DNA of 64,000 bases, from positions 34,651,670-34,715,669 of the forward strand of contig OZ025248.1 in the NCBI GenBank assembly GCA_964019135.1, written 5' to 3'. Both the position numbers and the translations under genes were made by a program. Source of the stretch: Arenicola marina (lineage: Eukaryota > Annelida > Polychaeta > Arenicolidae). A model generated the notes under the pieces. It was given only the letters and a program-made list of their open reading frames with translations, was not told where the DNA came from and did no database searches. Shown here in pieces: positions 31,101 through 39,700 of this stretch (its first letter is position 1; each line of letters starts with the position of its first letter).

Positions 31101-33869
31101 AAGGCATTATGAGCGATGGCAGGAGGGGGAGAGGGGAGGGGGGGGGGGGAGGGCGGTGATTGTTTCCCACGGGAGGTGGGGAGATGGATGAGGGTACACG
31201 GGTGGGCACGGCAGGCTCCAATACACCCCGCGACTATTGACATGACGGAGAGCTCACCAGGACACCCCCACCCCCGCCACCACACCCCATCCCTCACCCC
31301 CACCCCCTGAATTCCCAGTTCAATATTTTCTGGAGACTGAACAGGCAGTTTGGCGACCCGCCCGCCGTGTCCCAACACGTGTACGAGTGAGTGGACAGTC
31401 GGTGCCTTCAGCATGTGCCTCGTGTCCCCCAGTGTCAGGACTCACATTTGTTCTTCCTCGTCCATGTTGATGCCGGCGTCATACTTAGCCTCGTCCCCGT
31501 CCCCGTCCAGGGTCAGCTGCAACCGACACAGGGAGACAGCGGTTACCATGGGTACAGGGTTCATTGGTTAACATGTGTACAGGGACCATTGGTTAACATG
31601 GTCATTGCTTAACATGTAGGGTGAAGGGTTCATTGCTTAACATGTAGGATGCAGGGTTCATTGTTTAACATGGGTGCAGGGTTCATTGGTTAACATGTAG
31701 GGTGAAGGGTTCATTGGTTAACATGGGAACAGGGTTCATTGGTTAACATGGGTGCAGGGTTCATTGGTTAACGTGGGTTACAGGGACCATTGGTTAACAT
31801 GGGTGCACGGTTCGTTGGTTAACATGTAGAGTGAAGGGTTCATAGGTTAACATGGGGGGAGAGTTCATTGGTTAACATGGGTGAAGGTTTCATTGGTTAA
31901 CATGGGTGCAGGGTTCATTGGTTAACATGTAGAGTGAAGGGTTCATTAATTAACATGGGTGCAGGGTTCATTGGTTAACATGAGTGAAGGGTTCATTGGT
32001 TAACATGGGTGAAGGGTTCATTGATTAACATAGGTGCAGAGACAATTGGTTAACATGGGTGCAGGGTTCATTGATTAACATGTAGGGTGAAGGGTTCATT
32101 GGTTAACATGGGTGCAGGGTTCATTGATTAACATGTAGGGTAAAGGGTTCATTGGTTAACATGGGTGCAGGGTTCATTGGTTAACATGGGTGCAGGGTTC
32201 ATTGCTTAACATGTAGAGTGAAGGGTTTATTGGTCAACATGTGTGAAGGAATCATTGGTTAACATGTAGGGTGCAGGGTTCATTGTTTAACATGTAGGGT
32301 GATGGGTTCATTGCTTAACATGTAGGGTGCAGGCTTCATTGCTTGACATGTAGGGTGCAGGGTTCATTGTTTAACATGGGTGCAGGGTTCATTGCTTAAC
32401 ATGTAGGGTGAAGGGTTCATTGCTTAACATGTAGTATGCAGGGTTCATTGTTTAACATGGGTGCAGGGTTCATTGCTTAACATGTAGGGTGAAGGGTTCA
32501 TTGGTTAACATGTAGGATGCAGGGTTCATTGGTTAACATGGGTGCAGGCTTTATTGGTTAACATGGATGCAGTGTTCATTGGTTCACATGTAGGGTGAAG
32601 GGTTCATTGGTTAACATGTAGGATGCAGGGTTCATTGGTTAACATGGATGCAGGATTCATTGGTCAACTTTGGTGCATGGTTCATGGTTTAATATGGTTA
32701 ACATGTAGGTTGGAGGGTGAATTGATTAACATGCAGGGTGGACAACATGTAGGATGCAGGGTTCATTTGTTAACATGGATGCAGGGTTCATTGGTTAACA
32801 TGGATGCAGGGTTCATTGGTTAACATTGGTGCAGGGTTGATTCGTTAACATGTAGGATGCAGGGTTCATTGGTTAAAATGTAGGGTGCAGGGTTCATTGG
32901 TTAAAATGTAGGGTGCAGGGTTCATTGGTTAAAATGAAGGGTACAGGTTTCATTGGTTAACATGGGTGCAGGGCTTATTGGTTAACATATTGAGTTCACG
33001 TTTCCTAATTTAGAGTCCAGATTCATTGGTTATGATTTAGAGGCACACAGTTCACTCGTTGATATTTCATGGTACACGGTTCGTTGGTTATTATCAGAGG
33101 GTGGGCACCCTACTCCACCAGCCCTGGGGGCTGCCTATCCGGGCACACCGTCCCCCCTCCCCCCGAGACTGACGACCGCTCCGCCACGATTTCACAAGAC
33201 ACATTTTAATAAAGCAAAGCTGGCAGCAGACATTTTACATTTTTCACATAGACCGTGGCTGCATGGGGCAGACGTGTCTTTGTGAAGAGCGTTAGAACGC
33301 TACAAAGGGTCTTTCAGTTAACTCTGGCCATTAATGAACAATGCCTCCCCAGGATGGCTGCCACCGAGCGCCCGACTTAAAACGGCTTCAATCCTTCAAC
33401 GGGGCCAGTTGAAGTTTCATTCCGTTGATTGGTTGGTTAATCAGGACGCTTTAACCACTTTTGGTCATATCGCGTCAATGGGAGAAGGAAGGGAGAGTGG
33501 AGCCATGTGCCCGGGGGTAACCCCCTACTCTTTACGAAGAAAGACATGGGATCTTTATCCTGCGACCACACAGACATGGCCACAGCCGGGCTCGAACCAC
33601 CGACCCACGTGCCGTTAGGCTCTCAGGTGACCAGAGCACTCAATGCGAGCGCTCTAGCCCACTGAGCTGTCGGGGCGGCCCCTCATGCCGTTGAACGCGG
33701 AAGCTGACACCCGGACTGTGGCGATTCTCCCCGGGGCCACCGCGAGATAAAAGCTTGCCCCACTCACCGTCTCCAATTGCTCATCCTCCACGTCATCACG
33801 GTCACTAGCCTCGGAATCCTCTCCCGAGTTGGTCTCCATGGTGACGGCTCTCATGTCGTCATCTTCATC
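13013..33869 (-). CDS. TSR1: TSR1 pre-rRNA-processing / 40S-assembly factor, C-terminal half (gene model)
   Basis: Ten exons (33869-33768, 31516-31446, 28928-28836, 26385-26241, 24534-24483, 22335-22130, 21585-21483, 20722-20582, 14698-14624, 13194-13013) total 1170 bases and join without a frame break into 389 residues plus stop. Every junction has GT and AG. The protein follows animal TSR1 closely: [89 protein letters not shown] and [17 protein letters not shown]1 is a GTPase-like but catalytically inactive factor on cytoplasmic pre-40S particles that blocks premature translation-factor binding. This part covers the acidic linker and the C-terminal RIBIOP_C/DUF663 region. Human TSR1 is about 800 residues; the first half was not found between 33.9 and 64 kb. 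Introns are 0.5-5.9 kb and mostly minisatellite. Confidence 0.93.
13522..14640 (-). repeat. 43-bp minisatellite made of a TSR1 exon end plus its 5' splice site
   Basis: About 26 units of 43 bp. On the minus strand each unit reads ACATCAAGGAGCCGCTAG followed by GTCAGTATTCACACACG and TCGGGGTG. The first part is the last 18 coding bases of TSR1 exon i (H-I-K-E-P-L); the second begins with the same donor GTCAGT. The exon's own 3' end is the first unit. Minor variants (GGTGTG versus CGTGTG, GTAAATA versus GTGAATA) recur in blocks. Because 43 is not a multiple of three, no long frame stays open. Confidence 0.96.
14624..14698 (-). CDS. TSR1: TSR1 exon i ([21 protein letters not shown])
   Basis: This 75-base exon is phase 1 in and out. 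The acceptor is TTATTTGCAG and the donor CTAG|GTCAGT. It encodes [19 protein letters not shown] then HIKEPL, one of the most conserved TSR1 segments. The 3' end of this exon and its donor are the unit of the 43-bp array that follows in the intron. Read-through of the donor meets TGA after nine further codons. Confidence 0.95.
   Translation of the reverse strand: MTSCGSNQWSCEQSGDVEVTSRSR
14699..16035. other. TSR1 intron sequence, no feature seen
   Basis: AT-rich single-copy intron DNA with a poly-C patch near 15585-15620. No exon, SINE or hairpin was recognised. Confidence 0.5.
16040..16880. repeat. 32-bp minisatellite in TSR1 intron
   Basis: About 26 units of 32 bp of the type GTACGCCGGTAGGCAGATAC plus CCCTGTGTGCCG, decaying at the left (16040-16260) into shorter CCGGTAGCCCGTTTA blocks. 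Three units make 96 bases, so all frames give a 32-residue repeat; these frames are not genes. Confidence 0.93.
16881..17574. other. TSR1 intron sequence with G-rich runs
   Basis: Contains G-runs near 17070-17150 with a duplicated CGTGTCTATCCCCGTGGGGG block. No gene was recognised. Confidence 0.45.
17575..18120 (-). repeat. 48-bp array related to the TSR1 exon h splice junction
   Basis: Six or so units of about 48 bp at 17575-17900, then decayed copies to about 18120. On the minus strand a unit reads TTTGTCACCAGATGTGGCTG then GGCTGCAGATGTTTATGTCA. This aligns with the exon h end and intron start (TTCTTCACCAGAGGTGAGTG then GGATGCAG..., TGCAGATGTTTATATCAG) with a short gap. One unit keeps the longer TTTTTTCACCAGATGTGTCT form. 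The donor consensus is degraded in these copies. Confidence 0.8.
18440..20575 (-). repeat. 27-bp minisatellite ending at the TSR1 exon h donor
   Basis: Roughly 75 units of about 27 bp, regular from 18700 to 20140 (ATCTGATGAAAACCTCTGTA then TCCCTGA or TCCCGGT on the plus strand) and more diverged outside (CTGATATAAACATCTGTATC). It stops about six bases into the intron after exon h. A 27-base period keeps frames of up to 667 codons open on both strands; these are periodicity artefacts, not genes. Confidence 0.95.
20582..20722 (-). CDS. TSR1: TSR1 exon h ([18 protein letters not shown])
   Basis: This 141-base exon is phase 1 in and out. The acceptor is CTCGTCCAG and the donor CACCAGAG|GTGAGT. 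It encodes [42 protein letters not shown]. The intron begins at once with array-like sequence, and a diverged copy of this exon end plus intron start recurs in the 48-bp array at 17.6-17.9 kb. Confidence 0.95.
21115..21370. repeat. AT-rich 22-bp tandem repeat
   Basis: Units such as ATTGTCATAAATTGTTAAAT plus AG, about 11 copies, in the intron between TSR1 exons g and h, about 110 bases from the exon g donor. Confidence 0.9.
21483..21585 (-). CDS. TSR1: TSR1 exon g (MVATVYAPI)
   Basis: This 103-base exon enters in phase 0 and leaves in phase 1. The acceptor is CTCGGTTTCAG and the donor CAAG|GTGAGC. It encodes [19 protein letters not shown] then [15 protein letters not shown]. Confidence 0.94.
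21935..22055 (-). mobile_element. tRNA-derived SINE head (family C)
   Basis: On the minus strand CGTGGCCCAGTGGGTAGCG (A-box-like) is followed about 60 bases later by TGGTTCGATCC (B-box). This is the internal polymerase III promoter layout of a tRNA-derived SINE. The body may extend left to about 21830. It lies in the TSR1 intron between exons f and g. Confidence 0.7.
22130..22335 (-). CDS. TSR1: TSR1 exon f ([14 protein letters not shown])
   Basis: This 206-base exon enters in phase 1 and leaves in phase 0. The acceptor is TTTTTTCCTGTAG and the donor AAG|GTCTGT, a weak donor. It encodes 68 residues, including [38 protein letters not shown]. Confidence 0.94.
22917..23140 (-). mobile_element. 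tRNA-derived SINE, family A copy 1
   Basis: The minus-strand head reads GGCCGGCCCGATAGCTCAGTG with B-box-like ATGGTTCGGGCC. The body includes GTGGGTCGATGG and CATGGCTCCACTCTCCCTTC, and the tail is ACCAACCAACC. Three further copies of the same body occur at 33.4, 34.5 and 41.0 kb. It has only short open frames and is non-autonomous, relying on a LINE. Confidence 0.85.
23141..24482. other. TSR1 intron sequence, no feature seen
   Basis: AT-rich unique sequence between the SINE and exon e. No exon or array was recognised. Confidence 0.5.
24483..24534 (-). CDS. TSR1: TSR1 exon e (52 bases)
   Basis: Phase 0 in, phase 1 out. The acceptor is TCGGTTTCAG and the donor TTG|GTAAGT. It encodes [17 protein letters not shown], matching the PGWYVTxHxxxVP segment of TSR1. 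Confidence 0.9.
24535..25040. other. TSR1 intron sequence, no feature seen
   Basis: Unique sequence with poly-A/poly-T runs near 25006-25030 leading into the 28-bp array. Confidence 0.5.
25045..26235. repeat. 28-bp minisatellite abutting the TSR1 exon d donor
   Basis: About 36 units of 28 bp, GATCCTGAGATCGGGATGTA plus CTGAACTA, some with GATCCATTG in place of GATGTACTG. The array is split by a SINE at 25242-25428. Its last unit runs to within a few bases of the exon d donor: the intron begins GTTAGTACGATCTCAGGATC, and the unit on that strand reads GTTCAGTACATCCCGATCTC then AGGATC. Confidence 0.95.
25242..25428 (-). mobile_element. tRNA-derived SINE (family B) inside the 28-bp array, with target-site duplication
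   Basis: The minus-strand head reads CTCCCTGGTGTAGTGGTTAG (A-box) and later GGGTTCGAATCCGGG (perfect B-box). The other end is TTGGTGTTTTAGGCC on the plus strand. It is flanked by CTGAACTAGATCTTG at 25227-25241 and 25429-25443. Array units normally read GATCCTG, so the shared GATCTTG variant supports a true 15-bp duplication. The array existed before the insertion. Confidence 0.9.
26241..26385 (-). CDS. TSR1: TSR1 exon d ([18 protein letters not shown])
   Basis: This 145-base exon enters in phase 2 and ends in phase 0. The acceptor is TGACTTGCAG and the donor ATG|GTTAGT. It encodes [19 protein letters not shown], then [11 protein letters not shown] and a variable tail. The first intron bases are a decayed unit of the 28-bp array, which abuts the splice site. 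Confidence 0.95.
26470..26555 (-). mobile_element. SINE family B-like fragment
   Basis: Shares TTGGTGTTTTAGGCC and CTTTTG with the element at 25.25 kb but lacks the tRNA head. It is a truncated or diverged relative in the intron 5' of TSR1 exon d. Confidence 0.5.
26590..27005. repeat. 16-bp minisatellite (GGCCAGGGGCAATCAC)
   Basis: About 26 units of 16 bp with CGG/GGG/CAG variants. Open frames here ([13 protein letters not shown]) come from the repeat, and no gene is implied. Confidence 0.93.
27400..28735. repeat. Purine-rich 24-28-bp minisatellite
   Basis: About 50 units of AGAGATTTAGAGGGAGCGGC plus AAAGAG, with or without an extra ACAG. One strand is almost wholly purine, so triplex or R-loop formation is possible. 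It lies in the intron between TSR1 exons c and d, its edge about 95 bases from the exon c donor. Confidence 0.93.
28836..28928 (-). CDS. TSR1: TSR1 exon c (MFPDEVDTP)
   Basis: This 93-base exon, phase 2 in and out, has acceptor CACCCCCAG and donor CAGAA|GTAAGA. It encodes [20 protein letters not shown] then [19 protein letters not shown] is a hallmark of TSR1. Confidence 0.92.
28929..31445. other. TSR1 intron: C-rich low complexity, paired CRE motifs
   Basis: Long C- and G-rich stretches (28975-29330, 30470-31160). Between 29490 and 29750 there are diverged repeats of CCCAGTTCACGA. Two TGACGTCA palindromes lie 20 bases apart at 30028-30035 and 30048-30055. No exon was seen. Confidence 0.45.
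31446..31516 (-). CDS. TSR1: TSR1 exon b
   Basis: This 71-base exon enters in phase 0 and leaves in phase 2. The acceptor follows a pyrimidine-rich stretch ending GGTTGCAG; the donor is AAT|GTGAGT. It encodes [20 protein letters not shown] plus EEQ, and its final AT joins a G from the next exon to make Met, giving the MLEK seen in other TSR1 proteins. Confidence 0.82.
31545..33000. repeat. 25-28-bp minisatellite (GGGTTCATTGGTTAACATG)
   Basis: About 54 units, either GGGTTCATTGGTTAACATGG plus GTGCA (25 bp) or with GTAGGGTGAA (28 bp). Most units contain GTTAAC. It starts about 30 bases upstream of the exon b acceptor, in the intron between TSR1 exons a and b. Confidence 0.94.
33001..33425. other. 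TSR1 intron sequence, no feature seen
   Basis: Decayed array edge, then unique sequence up to the SINE. Confidence 0.45.
33426..33682 (-). mobile_element. tRNA-derived SINE, family A copy 2
   Basis: Same head (GACAGCTCAGTGGGCTAGAG), B-box region (GGTGGTTCGAGCCC) and body as copy 1. It is the most complete copy. It ends about 85 bases from the donor of TSR1 exon a. Confidence 0.88.
33768..33869 (-). CDS. TSR1: TSR1 exon a (acidic linker)
   Basis: This 102-base exon enters and leaves in phase 0, with acceptor CCCATACAG and donor ACG|GTGAGT. It encodes 34 residues, [20 protein letters not shown] onward to EDEQLET, an acidic segment like the poorly conserved linker before the RIBIOP_C region. 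Assignment rests on frame continuity with the next exon and on composition, so it is less certain than the others. Confidence 0.72.
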
Positions 33870-34449
33870 CTGTATGGGGACAAAAGGCAAGGTTGATCAC
33901 AGGTGGGAGGGTAAGGGGGAGCGGGGGGGGGCGTCTGGCCCGTAGGGTGCGGTGTGGTGTTCTATGTAGTGTGGTGGTGGGGGTTGGGGGGCTGATGAGC
34001 GGGCCCTTGGGGGTGAGCCGTCTGTCTGACGCCAGAGGTGAGACCGCCAGGAAGAGTTGACCTAACTCTGTGACGCGCAGACAATGGGGGGCGGGGGGGG
34101 GCAGTTATCACAAGGCACCAAAAAAAAACATGTAAACTAACGCTATCACCCAAAAAGAAGGCGAGGAAGAAACCTTTCAAAGCTAACCAACGACAAGCTG
34201 AAACCGACTGACAAAACGACACGCGATCGGGGCAATACACACAGTTTTTTGGCTTTTTTGTCGGTTTGCCACTTAACTTCTATTCAGACACATTTTTCAG
34301 GTGTGATCCCAGTAACAAGCGCTACATGAGCTGTTCCGCCTCAGTGTGTTTCATTCCTGGTGGTATACCTACCTATAACTGACAGGTGCTAGATGTACCC
34401 AGTCCAGTGTTAGATTAAAACGACAGCGTCGTTCAGCTTTCATATTCAT
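33870..34449. other. Sequence upstream of TSR1 exon a, no exon found
   Basis: G-rich runs near 33910-34110 followed by unique sequence. No preceding TSR1 exon was found. Confidence 0.4.
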
Positions 34450-34753
34450 GGTTGGTTGTATATACAGGATGCTTTTGGTCATATCGCGTCAATGGGTTGG
34501 TTTGTTGGTTATTCAGGACCCTTTAACCACGTTTGGTCATATCGCGTCAGTGGGAGAAGGAAGAGAGAGTGGAGCCATGTCCCTGGGGTAACCCTCTACT
34601 TTTTGCGAAGAAGGACATGAGATCTTTATCCTGCGACCACAAAAACATGGCCACAGCGGGGCTCGAACCATCGATCCACGTGCCGTTAGGCTCTCAGGTG
34701 GCCAGAGCACTGAAGGCGAGCGCTCTAGCCCACTGAGCTACCGGGCCGGCCCC
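34450..34753 (-). mobile_element. tRNA-derived SINE, family A copy 3 with duplicated tail
   Basis: The head is CGGTAGCTCAGTGGGCTAGAG with B-box ATGGTTCGAGCCC. The tail segment TTGGTCATATCGCGTCA occurs twice (about 34468 and 34532), so this is either one SINE inserted into the tail of another or an internal duplication. Confidence 0.85.
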
Positions 34754-36350
34754 TTCTTTCGTGTTCCTGACGTATCTTATACGCCTGCTTGGCGCGGATA
34801 GGCGTCAGACAGCCCGGAAATACGTAAACATGGATCATTATGCCAATCACGCACATATAAAAACAGGGTAAATCCAATGAGAGGATTAAAAAAGAAAGGA
34901 CATAGATCATCTTATTACATCATATTATATTATTCCCCTGTCGATGAATGCAGTTGATTGAAAAAAGTGTGATTTATTTGAATTTCTGCCGCTATTTTCT
35001 GAAACTCGCTTTCCGAGTAGGCTTTGATTTCTTTCTCCTCGGACTCTTCCTGTTCCCTCGAATATTAAGGCTGGTGCGGGCGGGGGGTGGGGGGGGGGGG
35101 GGGCTGGGCCCAGCGGTCCTACGTGGAGCGCCCCCCCCCCCCAAAGAATGGGTCGTTGGATAGATTTGTATATAGGTCACCTTAGGTTGAACCATCCCCA
35201 CATAGAATGAAATGATTCATGTGGTGGGTTAACAAAAGGGGGCGCTTGCTGGCTACCTCCACAGCCGCCACGGAGGCTCCCCCTAGTGGTGTACAAAGCC
35301 GGCTCCCCGCCACAGAGTAGGTCACCGGGATGACCTATGCCGCGGGGGTGCGGGTTGGCTTCGGCGGCGGTGGCGGCGCAGCAACCTACTTCCGGTTGGT
35401 GGGAGTGTCAAGGTGAAGGACGTCCTCAATAGCACGGGGGCGGCGGGAGTGCCCCCCCCCCTCGGCCGCCCCCCCCCCTCCCCAGGTGGTCTGAAGGCGG
35501 ATCTTACCCAGGAGAGGGCGCCACTGTATGGCGAGACAGTAATGGGCCAACTCTGGTCCGGTGTCATCGGGGTTGGGGTCAGGGAACCAGCCTTAGCCCG
35601 GAAGTTGCTGACAGGCGCTTCCGTGGAATAAGTGAGTGTTTCAGTAGAGCTGTCGGCGGGGGTGTGGGAGGAGGGGGGAGGGGGGCGTGAGCGGTGTGCG
35701 CTCACGGGGCTGGGGGAGTGGGGCGGGAGGGGGAAGTGTGCGGTGACGGGGGGGGAGGGGGGGGGTGAACTTAGGGGACCTGGGTTGCAGGGAAGCACAC
35801 ACAAAGCGCTTCCGCCAGCACCACTTCCGGGTTGTCCAGCCCTGAGCACGTGACACTCACCCGGACGACAACCCCCACCTCCCCCCCCACCCGCCGACCC
35901 CCGGTCAGTGGGGCACCACGTGCCGGGGTTACGTCACCCATTTGTGGGCCGTCCGCTGGCTGCAATCTACTACCGAACCGGACCGGACGTTACCTAATAA
36001 CCCTACCATACCGCCCCTGCCCCTACCCCAATCCCCATCGACAAATATCATAAAAATATCACAAAAAAGAGACGACACACTCAACTGTCGTCATGTTCTT
36101 GTCAGCTCCACCCCCCCTTTTACCCAAACGAGCCTCGTTGTCACGATAACTTAATAAGCGAACACAAAAGTTTAAACATCACAGGCAGTCCGCGGTTCCC
36201 TTTCACTCTCAAGACATCGGCAGCTCTCGGACTTCCATTCCGTCCGCTAGGGGGCCCCATGAAAGCTCTGTTGTCGACCACTTGCTCAATGCGTTCGAAC
36301 CGCGCTGCGCACATTGATAGGAAAAAAACGCAGCGGATTTCTACAAATCA
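34754..36350. other. G/C-rich intergenic or intronic DNA
   Basis: Poly-G/poly-C runs at 35083-35140, 35450-35480 and 35660-35765. CTCF-like CCACTAGGGGGAGC on the minus strand near 35277-35290 and CCGCTAGGGGGCC near 36243. No reliable exon. Confidence 0.4.
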
Positions 36351-36354
36351 ATGG

Positions 36355-36440
36355 GGGACCCAGCTTATGGCGGGGACCCAGCTCAATGGCGGGGACCCAG
36401 CTTATGGCGGGGACCCAGCTTATGGCGGGGACCCAGCTTA
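36355..36440. repeat. 18-bp tandem repeat (GGCGGGGACCCAGCTTAT)
   Basis: Five imperfect copies of an 18-base unit, one with CTCAAT in place of CTTAT. Confidence 0.88.
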
Positions 36441-36589
36441 TGCCTAATAACATAAGTGATACCAGGTGAACAAAGGGGTCCTCGCTCAAAGGAATTCTCG
36501 CTATTTCAAATGAGGGTAGAGGAGGGGAGTGGGTAGGGGGGATGCCGGTAAAAGAGGGGGGTGGGGTGGGGAATCAGGGTCGCGGACGG

Positions 36590-36775
36590 GGTGCAGTGGA
36601 GATGGGGGTGGGGATGGAGATGGGGATGGGGATGGGGATGAGGATGGGGGTGGGGGTGGGGGTGGGGGTGGGGATGGGGGTGGGGGTGGGGGTGGGGGTG
36701 GGGGTCGGGATGGGAATGGGAATGGGGTTGGGGTTGGAGTTGGGGATGGGGATGGGGATGGGCCGGGGCTAGGTG
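36590..36775. repeat. GGGGTGGGGATGGGG simple repeat
   Basis: Six-base purine-rich repetition GGGGAT/GGGGGT with strong G-quadruplex potential. Confidence 0.9.
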
Positions 36776-39700
36776 ACATCGTACACGAGAGACAAGAAAC
36801 AAAAATCAATTGACGGCTTGCAGCACTTTATCGGAAAGCAAGCAAAAAACAACATCGCAGGGACGTAACAAAACGTTTGGTATTAATCCTATCGCCTTCT
36901 TCTGGACAATACCTCAAAGACATAGCGGCCACAACGGTTTTAACGGTGCCAAGAAAGCTAACGGAAAAAAGAAAAGAAAAAAAAAGTAACAAAACTGGAG
37001 CAGGCAGCAGCGGTACCTTGCCGGGCGGGGGCGGTGAGCAATGGGTCGTGGTCTGTCACAGACCTGCCACCTCCAGAGAAATAGGTTTTCCCCTCTCAGG
37101 AATTCCAGTTGTTGCCATCAGATTTCGGCGAGAAGGCGCGTCGGTTTACGGCGGTGCGATGAATATGGATGAGACGCGGTCTATTGTTTTAAGGATGACA
37201 GAAAGCACAGATGCCACCTAGCGGCCGAGAGTGCATCGATCTGCAATCACCATCAATACCGCCTAAAACATCCTAAAAGAAGGACTCGACCATATTGGAT
37301 TTGCCTTTCAAAGTTGGGTATGAAGAGGGCGGGGGTGGGGGTGGGGGGGTATGTGGGAATGACCAGTTGGGGGAGTGGGAGGGGGCGTGGGGGTGATGTG
37401 GGGGTGATGTGGGGGTGATGTGGGGGTTGGAAGGTGGGAGGCACACGGAGTGAACATTTGGAGCGGGTGTGGGTTACATAAGGGTGATGGCGGTGGAGGG
37501 GGGGGGTGGGAGTGGGCCACACGGATGATCGGTGGGGCAGGGGGGTCACAATGGTGGGCACATGGACATGTATTAAGAGGCATATACAACAGACCAGATC
37601 TGACAACCGAAGTGCACATCGTAATCAAATGGGCTCCTCTCGCCAAACAGTGGGACAAGAATGTGGCAATTGGGCTCTTTCACTCATACCCCCCCCCCGC
37701 CCACTCCGCCAAAAAAATCTTGCACAAAATGAACCCTAAATCATTTAATGGCTGCTTTATCCCGATAAATCCCATACATGGAAAACATTCCTTATTGCCC
37801 ATGAGCCACAGATAGACAAATCGAAGAGCACGATTGGAAAAACACTGAATTTTGTGTTTCTTTATAGATATGTGATCGGTTGAAATCGGTAACTCTGGAC
37901 TCACGACCCGAGTCGGATGCATGGATGTTGTTTGGTCATCGACAAACGCGACCTTAAAATACATTAAACAAGTACAGAGTTGAAACATAGTTTCAAATCG
38001 TGTGTAAAGCTTCCATATTGTAATCCAACACGGCGGATCTTGATCATCAACAAAGGTGCTAAAAATGCACTTACATAAATATAAAGACGACATGCAGAGT
38101 ACCAAAAGTAACATAAAATGAGTTTTCCAACTATGAAGATATCGAAAACCAAAATGACGATGCTTCTTCTAAATGACTTACAAGTACAAATATATAACCC
38201 ATTTTGGGTGAAGCTGGGCAACCATTTTGAATCCACTACGGCCATGAAAAAGTTACATCATGAAGTGGTTGGTACTGTATGCTTTCCAGCAGCCATTTTC
38301 AAAATCCAAAATGGCGGTTGTAAAAGTAATTGAATCAGAGGAACACTGAAAAAAAAGTTCAATCTTCATCGTTATTACTAGTGATGAATGAAAAAAAAAA
38401 ATTGGGGGGCTGAGGCCCCCCCCCCCCTCCACCAGCTCAGTTGGTAAGCAGATTGATTTGCAGATTAAACATGTCGTGGGTTCGTGCCCTTGTTCATACA
38501 CCTGGGACAAGTTTCACCCAACCGTCTTCCATTGTTCCGAGAGATTGTCCTCAGCACACTTTAGTTTTCATGTCTACAAACGCAGTCAAAAACGCCAAAA
38601 AAAAATTATTTCTGAATCATTCCATTTCCAAATTTTTTTGACTCATGGACTACTGAGTGAATAGCCTTTCCATTTCCACCAAGTGAGTAGACACTCTATT
38701 CATCCTAGAGAATATCCTCTTCATCCCACCCTAGACAGTAACCCCTGATCCCAGCCTGTCACCCCCCCCCCCCACCACCACCACCAGGGGTCCGGTGAGC
38801 TGTGTGGCGTAAGGCGCAAGGCGAACATCCAGACAGGAACCGGAGCGGATCTCCACAGCCAGACTGAGACTGATTCGCCTCAGCCCCAAGGTCAGCCCGG
38901 TGCGGCGGGGGGGGGGGGGGGGGGGGCGGCTATAGTAGCCCCCGGGCCGTGTTGGTGGACGGCGGTCCAATTCGGTAAAAAGGTTCATCCATTTTGATTA
39001 TGACATTTATCATCATGAAGGGATAAATAATCCAACAACAAAAAAAAAACGTATGATGAGAGTGTTTGAACACTTGGTTCGATGTGACTCGGGGCCAGAC
39101 AGCCGGGTATTATACCACTGTGCCCTTTACCGGACAGCCATCGCCAGTCACGCTCCGCACACGGCTTCAGCGGCAATTAAAGTCCATCCTACCTCTCAAG
39201 CACACAATCCCAACTCCAATTATTAAAGCCCGCCCCCCCTCTCTCCCTCCACCCTAGGTTGTCCATTTCAGCGACGATATCAAAGTGGATCGAATTCCTG
39301 TTCAACATTTACTCATATGAACAGATGGAATTGCAATTAATGCGTCCCCTGGTGATTGATGACGTCACAGAGAAGGTTATTAAGAGAAACGACGACGCCG
39401 ATATGGCCAGGTGCAAATAAGGAAACTTAAAATTGAAGCATATCCTAAAAATGCATACAATATATATGCTAATGCTACTTGTCATATCATTACACGTGTC
39501 CATGATCATGAAAGCTACATCGAAAAATTTCAGGTGAATCGAATGTCCGGCTGCGGAGTAATGACAGAAAAACCTGGCTGAAAAGGCTATTTTTAGAGCT
39601 ATTTTGCGTGCCATTTGATGGCTTTCTTTAATTTGAGAACAATATTGGTGCATTGAACTCTGAAATAGTAGCGAAATTGTCCTTGGTTATATAAAGGTAG

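Noticed and set aside
35500..35630. Exon-like minus patch WFPDPNPDDTGPELAHYC ending at a GTAAGA
   Set aside because: Possible splice ends, but no family recognised and no continuation; it could be a repeat fragment.
38427..38492. Functional tRNA gene
   Set aside because: A- and B-box-like blocks are present, but acceptor, anticodon and T stems do not pair.
39090..39150. tRNA-like segment (GGCACAGTGGTATAATACC on the minus strand, GGTTCGATG on the plus strand)
   Set aside because: The A-box-like and B-box-like blocks are on opposite strands, so there is no coherent polymerase III promoter.
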